From a virus: a stretch of DNA of 37,817 nt. Of the stretch, positions 37,618 to 37,817 are shown in pieces (the first letter of the stretch is position 1; each line of letters starts with the position of its first letter). Under the pieces are notes generated by a model. It did no database searches, was not told where the DNA came from, and saw only the letters and a list, made by a program, of their open reading frames with translations. Made by a program: the position numbers and the translations under genes. The stretch is taken from IMG/VR virus record IMGVR_UViG_3300029981_000029, positions 1 to 37,817 of that record. The stretch is one strand, 5' to 3'.

Positions 37618-37817
37618 CCGGGAAGCCCTGTTAAAAATACCAGAACGTATTGAGCGTCCTATTTTTGCGAAAAAAGGGACATACTCCACCAAATTAGCAC
37701 CGAAAATATAGAAATTGATATGAATTGTGGAAATTCCATTTTTCGCAAATTTACACGATTCGATTGATATAATTTACACGATTCGAAACGCCAATTACAT
37801 TGCTGACATTTTATTTC
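37618..37817. other. Right-end region with transposase-site-like repeats
   Basis: There is no gene in the last 200 bp. AATTTACACGATTCGA occurs at 37748-37763 and 37771-37786, exactly 23 bp apart. Inverted TTTGCGAAAAA-type motifs lie at 37663-37674 and 37738-37750. TGACA appears at 37804-37808, so a terminus near there (Mu-type ...CA) is possible but not provable. The arrangement resembles ordered MuA binding sites. Confidence 0.45.

Noticed and set aside
1-37817. Tyrosine or serine integrase and attachment site
   Set aside because: None was found; integration is explained by the MuA-type transposase, which needs no att site.

Overview
The window is a nearly complete Mu-like (transposable, Myoviridae-type) prophage of a Bacteroidota host. 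Phage identity rests on a DD35E MuA-type transposase, a MuB-type ATPase, a Gam-like end-protection protein, a GemA/gp16-like protein, Mu-type head genes and a contractile-tail gene set. The host assignment rests on repeated TAnnTTTG (-7) promoter motifs, a general lack of Shine-Dalgarno sequences, Rha, BspA-type LRR and GH19 families, and Bacteroidota-style GC-rich palindromic repeats in spacers. No rRNA, functional tRNA, CRISPR array or tyrosine/serine integrase was seen. About 200 bp at each edge lack genes and carry repeated TTCGAA/ACACGATTCG sites that look like transposase end sites, so the window edges are probably close to the phage ends.

Layout. (1) 1-1410: left end with a terminator and three small rightward genes; the second gene has a structured leader. 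(2) 1411-7747, minus strand: packaging and head genes, in transcription order small terminase, large terminase, gp36-like, a portal/MuF/toxin fusion, gpG-like and tail-terminator-like proteins. (3) 7965-25798, plus strand: protease/scaffold, capsid, sheath, tube, frameshifted tail chaperone, tape measure, baseplate, lysis cassette (GH19 endolysin, membrane coiled-coil protein, probable unimolecular spanin), baseplate J/I, tail fibre and adhesin-like proteins. (4) 25799-26097: a cluster of hairpins where the two transcription directions meet. (5) 26098-31215, minus: Rha regulator with a second copy of the structured leader, a membrane FxLYD gene with its own promoter, GemA and many small accessory genes, with tRNA-like sequences between them. 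(6) 31215-36781, minus: early replication operon (Gam, zinc-finger protein, MuB, MuA, RecA-like ATPase, Ner/Cro-like regulator). (7) 36853-37617, plus: S24-type repressor, divergent from the early operon across a switch region with overlapping promoters and operator-like repeats.

The strongest non-coding signal is a pair of about 120-nt leaders (686-805 plus; 27108-27227 minus). They fold into the same three-way junction with compensatory base-pair changes, end 34 nt from the start codon of two different regulatory genes, and sit behind matching promoter/operator palindromes. Other notable signals are a dispersed TTTAAA-N5-TTTAAA motif with one-turn spacing (six exact copies), three tRNA-like elements in the early operon, a textbook T-TTT-TTA -1 frameshift site in the tail chaperone gene, and a nuclease-toxin-like C-terminus on the portal fusion. 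All function calls come from reading the sequence; no database search was run.
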